Source: Candidatus Aalborgicola bjergmarkensis (lineage in GTDB: Bacteria; Pseudomonadota; Gammaproteobacteria; Burkholderiales; Burkholderiaceae_C). Taken from it: a DNA stretch of 64,000 bases. The position numbers were made by a program, and so were the translations under genes. Location: NCBI GenBank assembly GCA_016708725.1, contig JADJFE010000007.1, positions 1 through 64,000 on the forward strand. The letters run 5' to 3'. A model generated the notes under the pieces. It did no database searches and had not been told where the DNA came from. It saw only the letters and a list, made by a program, of their open reading frames with translations. Positions 45,508-53,464 of this stretch are shown one piece after another. The stretch's first letter is position 1. Every line of letters starts with the position of its first letter.

Positions 45508-45808
45508 TGCAAAAGAGTGTGACCACCCCATTTCCCATTCGGTCGTTCAACCCAACAAGTCGGACCTCGTCAAACGCCTGAACAGAATCGAAGGGCAGGC
45601 ACGAGGCGTTGCGAAGATGGTCGAGGAGGATCGCTACTGCGTCGACATACTGACGCAAATCGCGGCCATCCAGTCCGCACTCGACGCGCTCGCCATGCAA
45701 TTGCTTGCGAGTCACACCAACGGCTGCGTCCGGTCTGCGATCAAGTCGGGCGATGGGGATGCGGCGGTAGAGGAACTCATGACTCTGGTCAAGCGCTTCG
45801 TTCGGTGA
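45491..45808 (+). CDS. csoR: CsoR-type copper-sensing repressor
   Basis: A 105-residue all-helical repressor of the CsoR/RcnR/FrmR family. The Cu(I)-binding triad is present as C50 (DRYCVDIL), H75 and C79 (ASHTNGC), i.e. Cys-His-Cys, which marks copper rather than nickel or formaldehyde sensing. LVKRLNRIEGQARGV is the family's DNA-contacting helix. It overlaps the chaperone gene by 17 bases and should act on the palindrome at 42842-42862. Confidence 0.9.
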   Translation: MKSQADAKECDHPISHSVVQPNKSDLVKRLNRIEGQARGVAKMVEEDRYCVDILTQIAAIQSALDALAMQLLASHTNGCVRSAIKSGDGDAAVEELMTLVKRFVR

Positions 45809-45825
45809 TGCATGATGCAACCAGT

Positions 45826-46100
45826 GGGGAGAGGGGGCTGCTGGTGGCTTTACGCTGGAATTTCATATTGCCCGTGATATTACACATGCAAAAACTGCGA
45901 TGCGAAACCCTCTTGCAAGCCTTTGTGGCATCTTTTTGGCCACAAATAAGGCATCAAATAAGCCTACAGCCCCCGTGGGATGCGCGGTTGCAGATATTAA
46001 TAATATAGCAAAAACAACCCTATCCACAGCACCGCAGAACATCCAAAGAGCCGCACCATAACAAACCAGTCCCCTCTCCCCAGCCCTCTCCCCGCTGGGG
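45826..46100. mobile_element. Second, end-truncated copy of the MITE core
   Basis: Matches 38329-38599 in the same orientation with scattered differences and a short CAGCC insertion near its right end (GGGGAGAGGGGGCTG to CTCTCCCCGCTGGGG). The outer ~45-bp inverted repeats of the first copy are missing on both sides. The right side abuts a transposase remnant directly. Confidence 0.82.
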
Positions 46101-46312
46101 CTACCGTATGCACACATCGTTGGCATGAAAAGTGCTGTTGCTTGCGGTCGAAATTCCGTGAGCCAGATCCCATCCCCGATGAATTGAAGAGAATGCCTGC
46201 AAGCCACGGAGCATCGTGATGGGACCGGGTTTCCGTTCGCTGGCGTATCCCTTCCAGCCGCCCAAGCGGGCAATCATCCAAGCGGCCCAGGCAAGCGTGT
46301 CTAGCGCATGGG
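46101..46312 (-). pseudogene. C-terminal remnant of a Tn5/IS4-like transposase
   Basis: The minus strand reads DTLAWAAWMIARLGGWKGYA, SERKPGPITMLRGLQAF and ends NDVCIR with a stop at 46103-46101. This is the C-terminal dimerisation region of Tn5-type (IS4 family) transposases; the catalytic domain is missing. Confidence 0.75.
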
Positions 46313-46525
46313 GATTCTTTTGCTTCTCTGTTTTTCCCTCCAGCGTAGGCTGTTATGACTTTTTAGCGCTAATCTTGCTTTGAGTTTGGCCACCTCGATT
46401 GTGAGACTTGCCACCTCTTCCTGTAGCGACGTGACCCTTGATCGTAACGGCCACAGTTCCCGAATCAATGCATCTTTTTCTACAGAACTTTGTAGCGCAA
46501 GATCGGGTAGTGGCAATTCCTCCAT
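46313..46525 (-). pseudogene. N-terminal remnant of an IS66-type TnpC-like transposase
   Basis: ATG 46525 opens MEELPLPDLALQSSVEKDAL followed by a heptad-rich helix (EEVASLTIEVAKLKARLALK) ending SHNS, the N-terminal leucine-zipper part of IS66 TnpC proteins, which normally continue NSSKPPSSD. The frame diverges at that point and stops. Identification is moderate. Confidence 0.55.
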
Positions 46526-46706
46526 GCGTCGATTATCTCAAACCTGAGTAGTTACAAAATATTCATTCATCACGTTTGAGTGACGGACGTTACCCATCAG
46601 TCGTAGAATTATCAAGACCTCAGCGTGCTGACCATCACCTAAGACATGCTCTAAATTCACCATTAACCCGATTAAATTGTGCTTTTAGTGATGAAGAGGT
46701 GATGCC

Positions 46707-47066
46707 ATGAGTGAAGTTCAAACCTTGTTTGCCAAACGTCTACACGATTTACGCCGTCTCAAGGGCTGGTCTCAGCCCGAGGTGGGCAAGCTCATTGGCA
46801 CCTCGGGTGCCATCATTGGGCGCTACGAGCGCGCCGAGATGATGCCCTCCATCGAGGTGGCCAAGAAGTTGGCGCAGGCGTTTGAAGTGACCCTGGACTA
46901 TCTGGTGTCGCCCAACGACCAGCCCAACCTGGTGCAAGACAAGTCCATGCTGGAGCGCATACGCGCCATCAATGATTTGTCAGGCGACGAACGCGAACGG
47001 CTGTTGTATGTGGTCGATGGGGTGTTGCGTGATGCACGGGCACGGCGCGCCTATGCATCGGTGTAA
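46707..47066 (+). CDS. XRE-family HTH regulator
   Basis: A 119-residue regulator with an N-terminal Xre/Cro helix-turn-helix (LHDLRRLKGWSQPEVGKLIG, then AIIGRYERAEMMPS) and a C-terminal helical part (RERLLYVVDGVLRDARARR). It is eight bases before a putative antitoxin gene, so it may govern the PIN module or be part of it. Similar regulators with the same C-terminal pattern lie at 52152 (broken) and 57123. Confidence 0.82.
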   Translation: MSEVQTLFAKRLHDLRRLKGWSQPEVGKLIGTSGAIIGRYERAEMMPSIEVAKKLAQAFEVTLDYLVSPNDQPNLVQDKSMLERIRAINDLSGDERERLLYVVDGVLRDARARRAYASV

Positions 47067-47074
47067 AGGAGTTA

Positions 47075-47317
47075 ATGATGGAAATCACTTTGAATTTGCC
47101 CGATGAATTGGCGCGGCGCGCCCAAAGCGAAGGCCTGCTCAGTGCCGAGGCGATGCAGCGCATGCTGGAAGACACACTACGCCGCGCCGCCGGTCAGCGG
47201 CTGCTAGAGATTGCTGATCGCGTACACGCCGCAGGCATTGCGCCCATGAGTGAAGAAGAGATCAACGCCGAGGTTAGAGCCTACCGGGCCGAGAAGCGCG
47301 CGCAGGGCCTGCAGTGA
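47075..47317 (+). CDS. Antitoxin-like protein paired with PIN toxin
   Basis: An 80-residue protein opening MEITLNLPDELARRAQSEGL with a ribbon-helix-helix-like start and an acidic/basic helical C-terminus (EEEINAEVRAYRAEKRAQ). GGAG precedes the ATGATG start pair. The next gene, a PIN toxin, overlaps its stop by four bases (GTGA), the usual sign of a toxin-antitoxin pair. Confidence 0.75.
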   Translation: MMEITLNLPDELARRAQSEGLLSAEAMQRMLEDTLRRAAGQRLLEIADRVHAAGIAPMSEEEINAEVRAYRAEKRAQGLQ

Positions 47318-47736
47318 GGTTGGTACTGGATACCAACGTGGTAATTTCGGCTCTGCTCTGGGGTGGTGTGCCGTACCAATTGCTGCAAGCGGCTGCGGCG
47401 GGGACGGTGGATTTGTACACCTCGCCGGTTTTACTGGATGAATTGCGTGGCGTGCTGGCGCGGCCCCATTTGGCGCAGCGGCTGATGGATCAACGCCGTA
47501 GCGTTGATCAGGCGGTGGAATCCTATGTCAGGCTTTGCCGCAGTGTGGAGCCACTGCACACGCCGCGCGTTGTTCTCAATGATCCCGATGACGACCATGT
47601 GGTGGCCGCAGCCATTGAGGCACAAGCGCATTTGATCGTCTCGGGTGACAAGCATTTGTTGCAGCTCAAGGACAGTATCAACATCCCAGTGCTCAAGGCA
47701 CAAGATGCCTTGCTGCACATCGGGGGCGGCGGCTAA
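47314..47736 (+). CDS. PIN-domain toxin (PIN_3-like)
   Basis: A 140-residue PIN-domain nuclease of the group annotated as putative toxin-antitoxin toxins: GTG start, RLVLDTNVVISALLWGG with the first Asp, SPVLLDELRGVLARPHLAQR, NDPDDDHVVAAAI and LIVSGDKHLL with the remaining acids. All catalytic positions are present. Its stop codon abuts a 17-bp palindrome. Confidence 0.88.
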   Translation: MRLVLDTNVVISALLWGGVPYQLLQAAAAGTVDLYTSPVLLDELRGVLARPHLAQRLMDQRRSVDQAVESYVRLCRSVEPLHTPRVVLNDPDDDHVVAAAIEAQAHLIVSGDKHLLQLKDSINIPVLKAQDALLHIGGGG

Positions 47737-47794
47737 GGTCGCAATTTGCGACCCTAAAGCAAATCGCCCAGGTGGTCGCAATCTGCGACTACCT
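47737..47794. promoter_or_regulatory. Two GTCGCA-centred palindromes downstream of the PIN toxin
   Basis: GGTCGCAATTTGCGACC (47737-47753) follows the toxin stop codon at once. A second inverted repeat, AGGTGGTCGCA-ATC-TGCGACTACCT (47770-47794), lies about 30 bases on. The same core occurs as a perfect 29-bp palindrome inside the ORF6N gene (57747-57775). They may be operators or remnants of an ORF6N-type gene. Confidence 0.6.
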
Positions 47795-48007
47795 CCCAGA
47801 ACTCCAGCTCTTAGCAGCTAAGGAGTGATTATTTGCTCGAAGGTGCCGCCGACAAGGTGGCCAAAGCCCGGTTTGAAGACCATGAGCCGCCACCGCCCAA
47901 GCGCTCTAGTGACGCCAGAGGACAAGCCCAGCAAACCCGCCAGCTCCAAGGCACAGGCCGCTGGCAAGAAGACGTAGCGCGCCACCGTTCAGCGGCTAAA
48001 AGAAGAA
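47795..48007 (+). pseudogene. Likely 3' remnant of an ORF6N-type gene
   Basis: From about 47890 the sequence parallels the 3' end of the ORF6N gene at 57524-58177: both contain GAGGACAAGCCCAGCAAAC-like and CCAAGGCA..GGC..GGCAAGAA(G/A)ACGTAGCGC segments and then AGCGGCTAAAAGAAGAA and the same terminator. The 5' two-thirds of the gene are absent and no intact frame is present. Confidence 0.5.
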
Positions 48008-48062
48008 GCCACCGGAACCCCACAGCTTTAGCGGCTGGCAGGGGTTGTGGGTGGCTTTTTGT
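48008..48062 (+). terminator. Shared cassette terminator, copy 1
   Basis: GCCACCGGAACCCCACAGC pairs with GGGGTTGTGGGTGGC across a short loop and is followed by TTTTT. The same hairpin closes the cassettes ending at 53169 and 58256. Here it is convergent with the membrane-protein gene at 48066-48416. Confidence 0.8.
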
Positions 48063-48065
48063 CTT

Positions 48066-48416
48066 TCAGACAGAGGGGGCATGACTGCCAGCCCGCCTTG
48101 CCTTCCACTTGCGCCACAGCCACGGCAAGAGAACAAACCACTGCAGATAGCCTGCGACTCCACAGGTAAGGGAAATCAGTGCGGCATCCAAAACACCAGC
48201 GACTGCCACACCGAACCACCCTGCAACAGTTCCGGCAACAAAGACGGCGGGCCAGCCAAGCGGGGCCGCAAGGGCTAACATCACGAGCCCATGTCCAAGC
48301 AGTATCTCGCCTTGAAGACTCTTATCTGGCTGGTTCACGTATAGAAGTGCAGTCCGGATCAACAGCACAGCAACCACTCCAAACCATAGCAACGCAAGCA
48401 CCTGTTTCTTGGTCAT
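48066..48416 (-). CDS. Small membrane protein, presumed immunity partner of orphan Rhs tip 1
   Basis: A 116-residue protein with three or four hydrophobic segments (LALLWFGVVAVLLIRTALLY; GLVMLALAAPLGWPAVFVAG; TCGVAGYLQWFVLL) and a basic C-terminus. No family recognised. Its ATG lies three bases after the stop of the orphan Rhs tip on the same strand, the position of immunity genes in Rhs and CDI systems. A membrane immunity protein would suit a pore-forming or periplasm-acting toxin; that is inference. Confidence 0.6.
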   Translation of the reverse strand: MTKKQVLALLWFGVVAVLLIRTALLYVNQPDKSLQGEILLGHGLVMLALAAPLGWPAVFVAGTVAGWFGVAVAGVLDAALISLTCGVAGYLQWFVLLPWLWRKWKARRAGSHAPSV

Positions 48417-48418
48417 GA

Positions 48419-49123
48419 CTATCTCCTTGCGCAGCGCCGCTCACAAGTTTGAACGATCCGCCACGTGTACTCCTGGCAATCTTCCCCTTTGGGGCCGACG
48501 GCGTACCACTCTCGGTGCGGCTGTTTGAGCTCGTTCGCGACGCACGTCTCGATGCAACTATCTTCGCCCCACCGATGCTCACACGTGTCCGCGCGGTAGT
48601 AGTCCTTGTCGGGCGTCGTCGGCTTCCCGGGGCTTCCGTTCGTGATGTTCGTAACCACTCCATCTGTCGATGCCGTCGTGCTACCGCAGGTCATGTTGCC
48701 AGGCCCACCTCCCACGCAGACGTAGGTGTGGTTGACCTTCGGAATCCAGTAGGCATTCTCGGCGCCTTGCAGTGGTCGCGTACAGATGTATGTCGCGAGC
48801 CCTAGGGGATCGGTCAGAGAAGTTGGCTGACTTTCAGCGTACGCAAAGGTATTGATGCCTCCGCGCAGCCCAATCGGATCAGACTGCCGATACCTTCCTT
48901 GCCGTGGGTCATATTCCCGATGCCAATTCTGCAGCAGCCCGGTTTCCGCATCAAACACCTGAACAGTTGCGCCCGACACCCGCGCACCGTAAACACAGCC
49001 GTTTTTCCTAGGCCTGGTGCGGGTTTGGCAGCGTCTGCTCTGGAGGGTTTGCATGGGGTGGGATGAATTTTTTCTAGAGGCACATTTTGCCCTACACGCG
49101 TGTGCGGCCAGGAGCTCATGCAA
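48419..49123 (-). CDS. Orphan Rhs toxin tip 1
   Basis: An Rhs C-terminal module without the large repeat-bearing body. From about 48968 downward it matches the parent Rhs protein core (VQVFDAETGLLQNWHREYD, GRYRQSDPIGL, GGINTFAY, then TDPLGLATY). The variable tip after that (about 100 residues, nine or more Cys, e.g. CVGGGPGNMTCGS, DTCEHRWGEDSCIETC) is unlike the other two tips. The N-terminal ~55 residues upstream of the core come from element-derived sequence and the true start is uncertain. Without an Rhs body it may be silent until recombined into a full gene. Confidence 0.75.
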   Translation of the reverse strand: MHELLAAHACRAKCASRKNSSHPMQTLQSRRCQTRTRPRKNGCVYGARVSGATVQVFDAETGLLQNWHREYDPRQGRYRQSDPIGLRGGINTFAYAESQPTSLTDPLGLATYICTRPLQGAENAYWIPKVNHTYVCVGGGPGNMTCGSTTASTDGVVTNITNGSPGKPTTPDKDYYRADTCEHRWGEDSCIETCVANELKQPHREWYAVGPKGEDCQEYTWRIVQTCERRCARR

Positions 49124-49478
49124 TCCGGTACGCGTGAGCGCACTGGCAAGGGCTTTTCAGAGGCTTTTGTGCATCAAACAGGCCTGTATCCCGCATAGAA
49201 CGTGCGTGAACAGATACTAAAGATATAGCGCATGCATTCCTTCCTTAGCCGCTGGATGCGCGGCGTGCAGCGCCGTGCAGGCTGTTGGTCTTTGGCTGCC
49301 CGGCTGTTTGACTTGGGGAGGGCCTGTCTGTGAGCACCGGACTGGCCTGCTTATGCGCTGCCCTGCGCGGCACGCGCCTGGCTTTGACTGCTCGGTGCAG
49401 GCAAACGTGACGAAGCGGCCACGTCGCAATCACTATCGTTTTCATATCTGACTGCGCACATTGCACGGGCGCTAGCGG
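49124..49478. other. Non-coding link between orphan tip 1 and recombinase, duplicated at 54143-54494
   Basis: No recognisable gene. It contains a copy of the dispersed palindromic element (about 49165-49225: AACAGGCCTGTATCCCGCAT, then AACAGATACTAAAGATATAG) and AGCGGCTAA words at 49245 and 49474. From about 49130 on it is almost identical to 54150-54500; just left of that the two copies differ. Strong conservation between copies makes it a candidate recombination-site region. Confidence 0.6.
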
Positions 49479-50561
49479 CTAATTTGGCTTTGACTCATCC
49501 GCGTCTTCCTCCGCCAGGGCCTGCAGCAGCGCCGCAGCCGCGTCGTTCGCCTCTGGCCCAGCGCTTGGACCATCCACCGACTGGACACGCTCCAATCGCG
49601 CCGGGTGCGTCAAGGCATGCACCGCCTGCAACTTGGCAATCGCCACATGGGTGTAAATCTGCGTGGTGGTCAGCTCCGAGTGACCCAGCATGGCCTGGAT
49701 GAAGCGGATATCGGCACCACCGTCGAGCATGTGGGTGGCGCAGGCATGGCGCAGTGCATGGCAAGAACCCTGCTTGAATCCGGCAGCCTGCATGTAGCGT
49801 CGTGCCAGCGCCGAGAGTTGGTGCGGCTCGAATGGCAGTGACCAGTCGTTGAGGAACAGCACCAGTGTTTCACCTGCCAGCAGTTCCGGGCGCACCTCCA
49901 GCAAGTAGCGTTGCACCCAGGCACACGCTCTTTCCCCCAGGGGTACAAAGCGGTCTTTGGCTCCCTTGCCCAGACGCACCATCAACGTGCCGCGCTCGGT
50001 GTCCACCTCGGTAATCTTGAGGTGCGCCAGTTCGCTGCGCCGGATGCCGCTGGAGTACAGGGTTTCCAGAATGGCGCGGTCGCGCAGTCCGCCTGGCGTG
50101 GTGGTATCGGGCTGGTTGAGCACAAGGCTTACCTGCTCCACGCTTAGCAGGTGCTGGGGCAGGCGCTGCGGGGCCTTGGGTAAATCCAGATCGGCGGCAG
50201 GGTTGGTCAGAATGTGGCCTTCACGTGTGAGCCACTTAAAGAAGGCCACCACCGGGGTCAGGCGGTTGACCTGGGAGGCATAGGTCAAGGGCTTGCCGTC
50301 TTTCTTGCGCAGCAGGTACAGGTGGCGCTGGTAGCGTTGCAGGATGGGGCGCGTGACCTCTGCGGGATGGCGTAGGCCGCGCTCATCGACCCAGGCAATG
50401 AAGTGGCCCAACGCCCATTCGCGCATGCTGGCGGTTTGTGCTGACAGACCAATGACCTGGGTCCATTCGCAGAAGCTGGTCTTGTAGCCGTGCAGCGGGT
50501 TGGCGTCCGAGGGTTTGGGTGGGCCGGGTTTGCGCGGGGTGATGCGGTGGGGACGCAGCAT
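49479..50561 (-). CDS. Tyrosine recombinase (XerC/D-like), copy 1
   Basis: A 360-residue site-specific recombinase. The SAM-like N-terminal domain is followed by a catalytic domain with the full active-site set: Arg in YSSGIRRSELAHLK, Lys in LGKGAKDRFV, HxxR in HALRHACATHML, His in MLGHSELTTTQIYTHV and the nucleophilic Tyr in the same motif. It differs from copy 2 (54495-55583) by few residues up to the C-terminus; this copy keeps the longer tail AAAALLQALAEEDADESKPN. Next upstream on the same strand is the primase remnant. Together they form the repeated module between the Rhs tips. Confidence 0.9.
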   Translation of the reverse strand: MLRPHRITPRKPGPPKPSDANPLHGYKTSFCEWTQVIGLSAQTASMREWALGHFIAWVDERGLRHPAEVTRPILQRYQRHLYLLRKKDGKPLTYASQVNRLTPVVAFFKWLTREGHILTNPAADLDLPKAPQRLPQHLLSVEQVSLVLNQPDTTTPGGLRDRAILETLYSSGIRRSELAHLKITEVDTERGTLMVRLGKGAKDRFVPLGERACAWVQRYLLEVRPELLAGETLVLFLNDWSLPFEPHQLSALARRYMQAAGFKQGSCHALRHACATHMLDGGADIRFIQAMLGHSELTTTQIYTHVAIAKLQAVHALTHPARLERVQSVDGPSAGPEANDAAAALLQALAEEDADESKPN

Positions 50562-50867
50562 GGTTTGTGCTCCTGCGTCAGGCGGCTAAGGATTGAAGGT
50601 ACGACGCGCTCTTGCGTTGGCTGGGGGTGGCGCGTGAAACGGGCTCGTCATCGGTTGTTTGCCCATCAAGCCTTATTTCATGCGCTCTGGCGGCTGTTTT
50701 ACCTTCTGGACCACGGGCCGACACCCCACCGACCACGCCCCGACCGCTGGCCGACTGCGCAAGTGCAGAAGCCGACCGCTCACTGTTCAGGGCCGACCGG
50801 CGCGCGTCGTAGCCTTGTGCTGTGTCATGACCTTGCCCGCTTTGGCTCTGTAAGGCCGTGGTGTCGA
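50562..50867. other. Non-coding spacer between recombinase and primase, copy 1
   Basis: GC-rich, with no convincing gene on either strand. It is repeated almost unchanged at 55584-55889, so it belongs to the duplicated module. It starts with GGCGGCTAA at 50582. Confidence 0.6.
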
Positions 50868-52032
50868 TCAGGCCCGACAGGTGGGTTTGAGCGCCGTTTG
50901 AATCGCATCGTCCTGCAAGGCCTCCAGCTTGAGCAGCACCCGGCCCAGGTCGGACTTGAGCAGGTCCACCGATACACCCAGCTCGGCAGCAGCCTGCGCC
51001 GGGTAGGCCGCACGGGCGCGGGCCGCGTACAGGTCGAAGCTGTCCACGTGGAAGTTCTCAGCAGCGGCCACCAGCACATTGACCTTCAAGACTTCATACG
51101 CCAGGTTCTTGGAGAGGCCGCGCACTTCTGAATCGCTATTGGTTTGGTAGCTGCTTGCGCACGTTTCACGGGGGCTATCGGCCTGTTTGGCTTGAAATCC
51201 TGGCTCTGTAGGCGTTGGCGGTGGTTCTGGCGCTTTTGCCTGCAATGCGGGCGGCAAGCGCCGCCAGATTGAACACGCCCCGGCCACGCGCATCATGCGC
51301 AGGCGGGTACATGTGCAAGGGCGTGTCGGCTCGCAATCGCGCCGTGATCTTGCGCCCGTAGAGTTCACATACGCCACCGGCATCGTCGAGCACCGGCACC
51401 ACCACCGAGCCGTTGAAGTGCTCATGGCCCGATGCCCGGTACACCCCAATGCGCTCCAGCCGGGTGCGGATGTCGGCACCAGCCTTGCGCAGCTTGTCGG
51501 GCAAGCGCAATCCCAAGGTGCGATTGGCAAAGCCCAGTTTGAAGTGCTCTACCAGCTCGGGGTGATTGAGGCCGCGCGATTGCAGATAGGCCAGCGCCTC
51601 GGGCGACTGCATCAAGGTCTGGTGGTAGTAGTCCACCACCTGCACCAGCAAGGCGCGGTCGTCGGCGTCCAGCGTGACCGGTGGAGCCAAGACCCGCACG
51701 GTGGCGCGTTTGACCGGTTCACCAGCAGGCCCCAGGGATTCAGCGGCTAAAGCGGAATCGTCCTTCAATAACTCCACCGCATGGCGAAACGACACGCCCT
51801 TGCGTTTCATCACCCAGTCAATCGGGCCGCCACCACACTGGCAGCCAAAGCAGTGCCACAGGTTCTTGGCCGGGGTCACGATCAGGCTGGCCGTGGCGTC
51901 GTCGTGGAAGGGGCAGCGACCGGCCCAGTCTTTGCCGGTCTTTTTGAGTTCGATGCCAGCCGACTCGACCAGGCGCTGCACCGCCACTTCTTCTTTTAGC
52001 CGCTGGATTTCGGTGTCGGGGATGCGTGCCAT
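50868..52032 (-). pseudogene. CHC2 zinc-finger primase-like gene, copy 1, frameshifted
   Basis: DnaG-type primase of mobile elements. ATG 52032 opens MARIPDTEIQRLKEEVAVQR; the zinc finger has CPFHDD and LWHCFGCQCGG; the catalytic core begins (YLQSRGLNHPELVEHFKLGF) but the TOPRIM domain is lacking after GRGVFNLAAL, apparently an internal deletion shared with copy 2. At about 51199 one extra A relative to copy 2 ends the frame at 51175 (ARISSQTGR). The C-terminal segment (RGLSKNLAYEVLKVNVL to DDAIQTAL) continues in another frame to 50868. Not functional as a primase. Confidence 0.8.
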
Positions 52033-52151
52033 GTCGTTTTGCCTTTCAAACCCGGTTATGGGCTAAAACCTGTCAATGCTCTTTTGATGTTTTATTTCAA
52101 TACCTTATACTGTTGTTTTGTCGATCCTTTTTAGAATGGGGGTCTACAGTT

Positions 52152-52522
52152 ATGGCATTGCACTTACTTGGCTTTTTGCCCATGCACTTCCCAGCACGTT
52201 TGATCCAGCTGCGCAGAGCAGCCAATTTCACCCAGCAAACCTTGGCCGAGGCGGCTGAGTTGCATGTGAACCAGATTCGCCGCTATGAGGCGGGGACGGC
52301 GCAACCCACCTTAGAAGCCCTGATTCGGCTGGCCAAGGCGCTGCATGTGAGTCTGGATGTTTTGCGTTTGAAGAGGGGGAGCGCGGGCCGGACGAGGATT
52401 TGCGGCTGCGCTTTGAAGCCTTGTCGCAGCTCGACAGCACCGAGCGCATGGTGGTCAAGGAGTTACTGGACGGCATGCTGCTCAAGCACCAGGCGCGCCG
52501 CCTAGCCGGTGCGCCCGTATGA
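52152..52522 (+). pseudogene. XRE-family regulator with a one-base frameshift
   Basis: From ATG 52152 the frame gives MALHLLGFLPMHFPARLIQL and an Xre helix-turn-helix (NFTQQTLAEAAELHVNQIRR). Near 52366 the coding frame changes: the natural continuation EEGERGPDEDLRLRFEALSQ and VVKELLDGMLLKHQARRLA lies in the next frame and ends at 52522, where it meets the BrnT start. A single missing base in CGTTTGAAG explains the break. It seems to have regulated the toxin-antitoxin pair that follows. Confidence 0.78.
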
Positions 52523-52827
52523 GCGCGCTGCAACTCGATACCACATGGGACCCAGACAAGGCGCAATCGAACATAGCCAAGCACGGCGTGACGTTTGTGC
52601 AGGCGGCCACCGTACTGCTCGACCCATTGGCGCTGACCGTGTTCGACGAGGCGCACAGCGAATCAGAGGAGCGCTGGTTTACGCTGGGCATGTCCAGCGA
52701 TGGCAAGTTGCTGGCGATGTCGCACACCTACCAGCACACCGGGCCGATCCATGTCAGAGTCCGCATTATTTCAGCGCGCGAGGCCACCAAGCGCGAACGC
52801 CAGCAGTATGAGAATGAACCCCGCTAA
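52519..52827 (+). CDS. brnT: BrnT toxin
   Basis: A 102-residue BrnT-type RNase toxin: TTWDPDKAQSNIAKHGVTF, LLDPLALTVFDEAHSESEER and VRIISAREATKRERQQYEN are the family signatures with the catalytic His/Glu/Arg positions. It overlaps the end of the regulator remnant by four bases and precedes brnA, the usual toxin-first order. Confidence 0.9.
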   Translation: MSALQLDTTWDPDKAQSNIAKHGVTFVQAATVLLDPLALTVFDEAHSESEERWFTLGMSSDGKLLAMSHTYQHTGPIHVRVRIISAREATKRERQQYENEPR

Positions 52828-52851
52828 ATCGATACCGATCAGGTGAACACC

Positions 52852-53085
52852 ATGAATGCACAAACCACGCCCATTGATGACGATATGCCCGCCGAGATTG
52901 ATTTCTCCGGGGCCAAACGCGGCCAGTTTTACAAGGCTGGGGCTCAGTTGAATTTGCCGGTGTATCTGGATCAAAAAGTTCAGGCTACGCTGGCGGCGCT
53001 GGCCAGCGCCAAAGGGGTTGACTTCTCGGCGCTCATCAATGATTTGCTCAGAAAGGATATTGAGCTGATCGAGATGGCGCGCTGA
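52852..53085 (+). CDS. brnA: BrnA antitoxin
   Basis: A 77-residue antitoxin (MNAQTTPIDDDMPAEIDFSG, then NLPVYLDQKVQATLAALASA and FSALINDLLRKDIELIE), a ribbon-helix-helix protein pairing with BrnT. ATG 52852 follows AGGTGA. The gene ends just before the second copy of the shared terminator. Confidence 0.85.
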   Translation: MNAQTTPIDDDMPAEIDFSGAKRGQFYKAGAQLNLPVYLDQKVQATLAALASAKGVDFSALINDLLRKDIELIEMAR

Positions 53086-53114
53086 GCAACCCCTCCCAGC
53101 GGCTAAAAGAAGAA

Positions 53115-53169
53115 GCCACCGGCAACCCCACAGCTTTAGCAGCTGGCAGGGGTTGCGGGTGGCGTTTTA
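53115..53169 (+). terminator. Shared cassette terminator, copy 2
   Basis: GCCACCGGCAACCCCACAGC and GGGGTTGCGGGTGGC form the same stem as copies 1 and 3, with compensating changes in the upper stem; a T-run follows. It is preceded by AGCGGCTAAAAGAAGAA, exactly as in the other two copies. Confidence 0.8.
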
Positions 53170-53300
53170 CTTGAGAATTAGAAGAGAATCCTGCGCTAGC
53201 CCTCGTAGAATTTTCCTAAACAGCTATTCAATCAATAGCAACAGTGAATTCGCTCCAGTCTGAGTCGTAGCGCCTGACACCTAGTCTCATCGCCAAATTG

Positions 53301-53459
53301 TCATCCGTGCACAAGAGCCACCACAACGGCTAGAACAACGATAAACATCAGCGCAAAACCAATCAAAATTATCCAGCCGCTGAACCCCAAACCCTTAAAA
53401 CCACTTTGGCGTACGCGTTTATACGACTCCATTGCAGATTCGACAATTGCGTCAATCAT
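53301..53459 (-). CDS. 52-residue single-pass membrane protein, presumed immunity partner of orphan tip 2
   Basis: A very short gene: ATG 53459, stop 53303-53301. It reads MIDAIVESAMESYKRVRQSG, then a single strong hydrophobic helix (SGWIILIGFALMFIVVLAVV) and LVHG. It starts five bases after the stop of orphan Rhs tip 2, the same layout as the other two tip/partner pairs. No family recognised. The position rather than the sequence supports an immunity role. Confidence 0.6.
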   Translation of the reverse strand: MIDAIVESAMESYKRVRQSGFKGLGFSGWIILIGFALMFIVVLAVVVALVHG

Positions 53460-53464
53460 AGTTA

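Noticed and set aside
49217..49429. Identical 70-codon minus-strand frames at 49217-49429 and 54240-54452
   Set aside because: They are identical because the module is duplicated; no domain, no ribosome site, and they begin or end inside the dispersed repeat, so coding is not supported.
50490..51131. Plus-strand frames of about 213 codons at 50490 and 55512
   Set aside because: They are antisense to recombinase and primase and are paired only because of the duplication.
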